Positions 61,198-64,000 of a stretch of 64,000 nucleotides of DNA are shown piece by piece (position 1 is the stretch's first letter; each line of letters opens with the position of its first letter). This DNA comes from Acutalibacter muris. Lineage in GTDB: Bacteria > Bacillota > Clostridia > Oscillospirales > Acutalibacteraceae. Made by a program: the position numbers and the translations under genes. The stretch covers positions 3,534,001 to 3,598,000 of the forward strand of contig NZ_CP021422.1 of the NCBI RefSeq assembly GCF_002201475.1. Reading direction: 5' to 3'. The notes beneath the pieces are model-generated. The model did not search any database and was not told where the DNA came from. It saw only the letters and a program-made list of their open reading frames with translations.

Positions 61198-61616
61198 GAC
61201 TGCGCCTCCGTTTCTTTTGTTACGAATTTGCACTTGATGGGGAGCTTGGCAGCGGCCAGCCTCAAAGCCTCCCTGGCGGTGGCTTCGGGTACGCCGCCCA
61301 GCTCGAACATCACCCTGCCGGGCTTGACAACGGCCACCCAGTATTCGGGCGAGCCTTTACCGGAACCCATGCGGGTTTCGGCGGGCTTCTGGGTCACGGG
61401 CTTGTCGGGGAATATCTTGATCCAGACCTTACCGAAACGCTTGCAGTAACGGGTCATGGCCACACGGGCGGCCTCTATCTGGTTGGACTTTATCCATGCC
61501 GGCTCCAGGGCCTGCAGGCCGTAATCGCCGTAGGTCACCTTGTTGCCGCGCATGGCCTTGCCCTTCATGCGGCCCCTCTGGACCCTGCGGTATTTCACGC
61601 GCTTTGGCATCAGCAT
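61194..61616 (-). CDS. rplP: 50S ribosomal protein L16
   Basis: A 140-residue protein, [21 protein letters not shown] at the start, close to the A-site tRNA on the ribosome. Its start abuts the rpsC stop and its stop overlaps rpmC. Confidence 0.97.
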   Translation of the reverse strand: MLMPKRVKYRRVQRGRMKGKAMRGNKVTYGDYGLQALEPAWIKSNQIEAARVAMTRYCKRFGKVWIKIFPDKPVTQKPAETRMGSGKGSPEYWVAVVKPGRVMFELGGVPEATAREALRLAAAKLPIKCKFVTKETEAQS

Positions 61617-62381
61617 TTACCTGCGCCCCCCTTCCCTGTTGTCTCTTCTCGGTCCGCGGTCGTTCCTGTCGCCGCGCGGCCTGCGGTCGTCCCTGCGGGG
61701 GCGGTCGCTGCGATCGCCCCTGGGGGCGCGCGAGCTGCGGCTGTCGCGGTTGTCGTTCAGCACCTCGCCCTTATATAGCCACACCTTTACGCCGATACGG
61801 CCATAGGTCGTGGCGGCCTCTGCAAAGCCGTAGTCGATGTCGGCCCGAAGGGTTTGCAGCGGAATGGTGCCGTCGTGGTACTCCTCGCTGCGGGCTATCT
61901 CCGCGCCGCCCAGACGGCCGGAAACCTTTGTCTTAATGCCCTTGGCCCCAAGTCTCATGCTCCTGCCGATGCAGCCCTTCATGGCCCGGCGGAAGCTTAT
62001 GCGGCGCTCCAGCTGGGAGGCGATGTTCTCGGCCACAAGCTGGGCGTTCAGATCCGGCTGGCGGACCTCGACGATGTTGATGACTACGGGCTTGCCCAGC
62101 ATCTTCTCGCACTGCTGGCGGAGCTTCTCTATCTCCGTGCCGCCCTTGCCTATGACCATGCCGGGCTTTGCGCAGTGGATATGGATGCGCACCTTGGAGG
62201 CGTCGCGCTCGATCTCTATCTTCGGGATGCCCGCCTGGTACAGCTGCTTTTTCAGGACCTTCCTCAGGTTATAGTCCTCTACCAGGGTGTCGCCGAAGTT
62301 GTTGTCCTTGGCGAACCACCGGGAATCCCAGTCCTTTATCACACCCACGCGAAGGCCGTGGGGATTGACTTTCTGTCCCAT
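61617..62381 (-). CDS. rpsC: 30S ribosomal protein S3 with an Arg/Asp-rich tail
   Basis: A 254-residue S3. The KH domain ([13 protein letters not shown]) and C-terminal domain ([28 protein letters not shown]) are normal. After about residue 210 it carries a roughly 45-residue low-complexity tail of Arg, Asp and Gly ([17 protein letters not shown] and similar), which many shorter S3 proteins lack. I chose the ATG at 62381 ([13 protein letters not shown]), preceded by GGAGGG. Confidence 0.96.
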   Translation of the reverse strand: MGQKVNPHGLRVGVIKDWDSRWFAKDNNFGDTLVEDYNLRKVLKKQLYQAGIPKIEIERDASKVRIHIHCAKPGMVIGKGGTEIEKLRQQCEKMLGKPVVINIVEVRQPDLNAQLVAENIASQLERRISFRRAMKGCIGRSMRLGAKGIKTKVSGRLGGAEIARSEEYHDGTIPLQTLRADIDYGFAEAATTYGRIGVKVWLYKGEVLNDNRDSRSSRAPRGDRSDRPRRDDRRPRGDRNDRGPRRDNREGGRR

Positions 62382-62392
62382 AATGTCCCTCC

Positions 62393-62728
62393 TTACTCTT
62401 TCTCGGCCACAACGATGGTGATGTGGCTGGTCCGCTTCAGGATCCTGTGCGCCCTGCCGTGGTCCTTCGGGCGAATCCTCTTGAGGATCGGGCCCGGGGT
62501 CACATAGCACTTTGAAACGTACAGGCTGCCCTTGTCCATCTGCAAATTGTTCTCCGCGTTGGAAACAGCGGACTTCAAGAGCTTGCCGAGGTCCTCGCAG
62601 GCGGCCTTGGGGGTGTTCTCCAAAATGGCCGCGGCCAGGTCCACGGGCTTATTGCGTATAAGGTCCAGCACCAGGCCCACCTTGCGGGGAGAGATGCGGG
62701 TATAGTTCAGCGTTGCTTTCGCTTCCAT
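62393..62728 (-). CDS. rplV: 50S ribosomal protein L22
   Basis: A 111-residue protein lining the exit tunnel; starts [24 protein letters not shown] and ends [20 protein letters not shown], the conserved beta-hairpin region. Confidence 0.97.
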   Translation of the reverse strand: MEAKATLNYTRISPRKVGLVLDLIRNKPVDLAAAILENTPKAACEDLGKLLKSAVSNAENNLQMDKGSLYVSKCYVTPGPILKRIRPKDHGRAHRILKRTSHITIVVAEKE

Positions 62729-62748
62729 TTCTTGCTCTCTCCTTTCGC

Positions 62749-63021
62749 TTATTTGCCGGTCTTCGAGCCGGTGTGGCCCTTAAAGGTCCTCGTCGGGGCG
62801 AACTCGCCCAGCTTGTGTCCTACCATGTCCTCGGTAACGTATACCGGCACATGCTTGCGGCCGTCGTGCACCGCAATGGTGTGGCCCACGAAATCCGGGA
62901 ATATCATGGAAGCCCTGCTCCAGGTCTTCACAATCTTCTTCTCCCCGGCCTCGTTCATAGCCTGGATCCTTTTCAGCAGCACGGGCTGTACAAAAGGTCC
63001 CTTTTTAAGACTTCTGCTCAT
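62749..63021 (-). CDS. rpsS: 30S ribosomal protein S19
   Basis: A 90-residue head protein with [13 protein letters not shown] and [32 protein letters not shown]. Confidence 0.97.
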   Translation of the reverse strand: MSRSLKKGPFVQPVLLKRIQAMNEAGEKKIVKTWSRASMIFPDFVGHTIAVHDGRKHVPVYVTEDMVGHKLGEFAPTRTFKGHTGSKTGK

Positions 63022-63045
63022 TCTCGTTATGCTCCTTTCCCGTGC

Positions 63046-63879
63046 TTACTTGCCGTTTCTGCGCCGGACAATGAACTTGTCGCTGCTCTTATGGTGCTTT
63101 CTGGTCTTATAGCCCAGCGCCGGCTTGCCCCAGGGGGTAACGGGACCGGGACGGCCCACAGGGCTCTTGCCCTCGCCGCCGCCGTGGGGGTGGTCGTTGG
63201 GGTTCATGACCGAGCCGCGCACGGTGGGCCGCCAGCCCATATGGCGCTTGCGGCCGGCCTTGCCTATCTTCACGTTCTCGTGGTCGATGTTGCTGACCTG
63301 GCCGATAGAGGCCATGCAGCTGTCGGGAACGTTCCGAAGCTCCCCGGAGGGCAGCCTCAAGAGCGCCATGCCGTTCTCCTTTGCCATCAGCTGGGCCATA
63401 ATGCCCGCCGCCCTGGCTATCTGCGCCCCCTTGCCGGGGTACAGCTCCACGTTGTGGATAAAGGTGCCGGTGGGAATGTTCTTGAGGGGAAGGGCGTTGC
63501 CGGGCTTGATGTCGGCCTCGGCCCCGGAGACTATCTTGTCCCCCACCTTGATGCCGTTGGGAGCTATTATATAGCTCTTCTCCCCGTCCTCATACTGTAT
63601 AAGGGCGATAAACGCCGAGCGGTTGGGGTCGTACTCAATGGTCTGCACCACGGCAGTCACGTCGTGCTTCTGGCGCTTGAAATCAATGATGCGGTACTTC
63701 TTGCGGTTCGCTCCGCCCCTATGGCGCACGGTAATCCTGCCGTAGCTGTTGCGGCCGGACTTATTGCTCAGAGGGGCCAGCAGGCTCTTCTCCGGGCCGC
63801 CCTTAGAGAGGACGGTATAGTCCGTAACGGACATATTCCGGCGCGCCGCGGTAGTCGGCTTATAATTCTTTATTGCCAT
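63046..63879 (-). CDS. rplB: 50S ribosomal protein L2
   Basis: A 277-residue protein near the peptidyl-transferase centre, [21 protein letters not shown] at the start, with the signature [26 protein letters not shown] holding the conserved histidine. Between rplW and rpsS. Confidence 0.97.
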   Translation of the reverse strand: MAIKNYKPTTAARRNMSVTDYTVLSKGGPEKSLLAPLSNKSGRNSYGRITVRHRGGANRKKYRIIDFKRQKHDVTAVVQTIEYDPNRSAFIALIQYEDGEKSYIIAPNGIKVGDKIVSGAEADIKPGNALPLKNIPTGTFIHNVELYPGKGAQIARAAGIMAQLMAKENGMALLRLPSGELRNVPDSCMASIGQVSNIDHENVKIGKAGRKRHMGWRPTVRGSVMNPNDHPHGGGEGKSPVGRPGPVTPWGKPALGYKTRKHHKSSDKFIVRRRNGK

Positions 63880-63925
63880 GTCTTCTGTTCACTCTCCTAG
63901 TCGTTGGGATACTCTGTGCCCGGCC

Positions 63926-64000
63926 TTAGACCATGCTCTCGAAGAACTCGATGGTCCTGCTCTCCTCAGTGAGGGTCACCACGGCCTTCTTCCAGCTCCT
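63926..64000 (-). CDS. rplW: 50S ribosomal protein L23 (C-terminus only)
   Basis: The last 24 residues, reading SWKKAVVTLTEESRTIEFF up to ESMV and a TAA stop (63928-63926), match the C-terminus of L23. The rest lies beyond the right edge. Position before rplB confirms it. Confidence 0.88.
   Translation of the reverse strand, partial: RSWKKAVVTLTEESRTIEFFESMV

Noticed and set aside
1..64000. tRNA, rRNA, CRISPR array, prophage or integrated conjugative element
   Set aside because: I looked for T-loop motifs, regularly spaced direct repeats, integrases and phage structural genes and found none beyond the single IS3 transposase.

Overview
The window reads as a chromosomal segment of a GC-rich anaerobic Firmicute of class Clostridia, most likely the Oscillospirales (Ruminococcaceae/Acutalibacteraceae-like). 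The support is a complete S10-spc-alpha ribosomal block in Firmicute order, zinc-type S14, S4, L36 and adenylate kinase, an Rnf complex, a Firmicute-type (class II) galT, an anaerobic sulfatase-maturase, and near-consensus sigma-A promoters and rho-independent terminators. The genus is inference.

Layout. (1) 1-4361, accessory: an IS3-type transposase cut by the left edge, then a 1037-residue HD-hydrolase/HSP90-like ATPase gene that is visibly more AT-rich than the rest and is a candidate defence gene. (2) 4538-7289: a DUF2752 and a TM2 membrane protein and a type-B carboxylesterase. (3) 7308-12800: a phosphorelay of a REC/HD-GYP/GGDEF regulator, a stand-alone HPt protein and a hybrid histidine kinase with two receiver domains, so sensing is wired to cyclic-di-GMP. 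(4) 12800-18380: a probable structured non-coding RNA on the minus strand, secG, an acetyltransferase, a methionine-gamma-lyase-like PLP enzyme, a dienelactone hydrolase, an anSME radical-SAM enzyme and a HAD phosphatase. (5) 18379-22705 (minus): a XpaC-TelA-LemA-like-TPM envelope cluster. (6) 22707-30791: a PfkB sugar-phosphate kinase, a lipoprotein, GH18 plus GH29 glycosidases, a split chromate transporter coupled to a GH25 lysozyme, a degenerate GH25 paralog, and a GNAT-MarR fusion regulator. (7) 30801-41791 (minus): rnfCDGEA, two orphan solute-binding lipoproteins, rnfB, holA, a TOPRIM protein and a HAD/HEPN-like/CBS fusion. (8) 41878-50021: small regulatory and metabolic genes, an NhaC antiporter, the folate genes folE-P-B-K, comF and galT. 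(9) 50106-64000 (minus): rplW (partial) to rplQ with secY, adk, map, a KOW protein, infA, rpmJ and rpoA.

The least ordinary items are: a three-hairpin dispersed repeat present three times (15467, 47071, 53053) with compensatory changes in its stems, one copy inside the ribosomal operon; the minus-strand RNA candidate at 12806-12971; the HD/HSP90-like gene beside the IS; the HAD/HEPN-like/CBS fusion; the degenerate GH25 paralog; and the solute-binding proteins lodged inside the rnf cluster. I saw no tRNA, rRNA, CRISPR array or prophage. All functions are read from sequence motifs without database searches.
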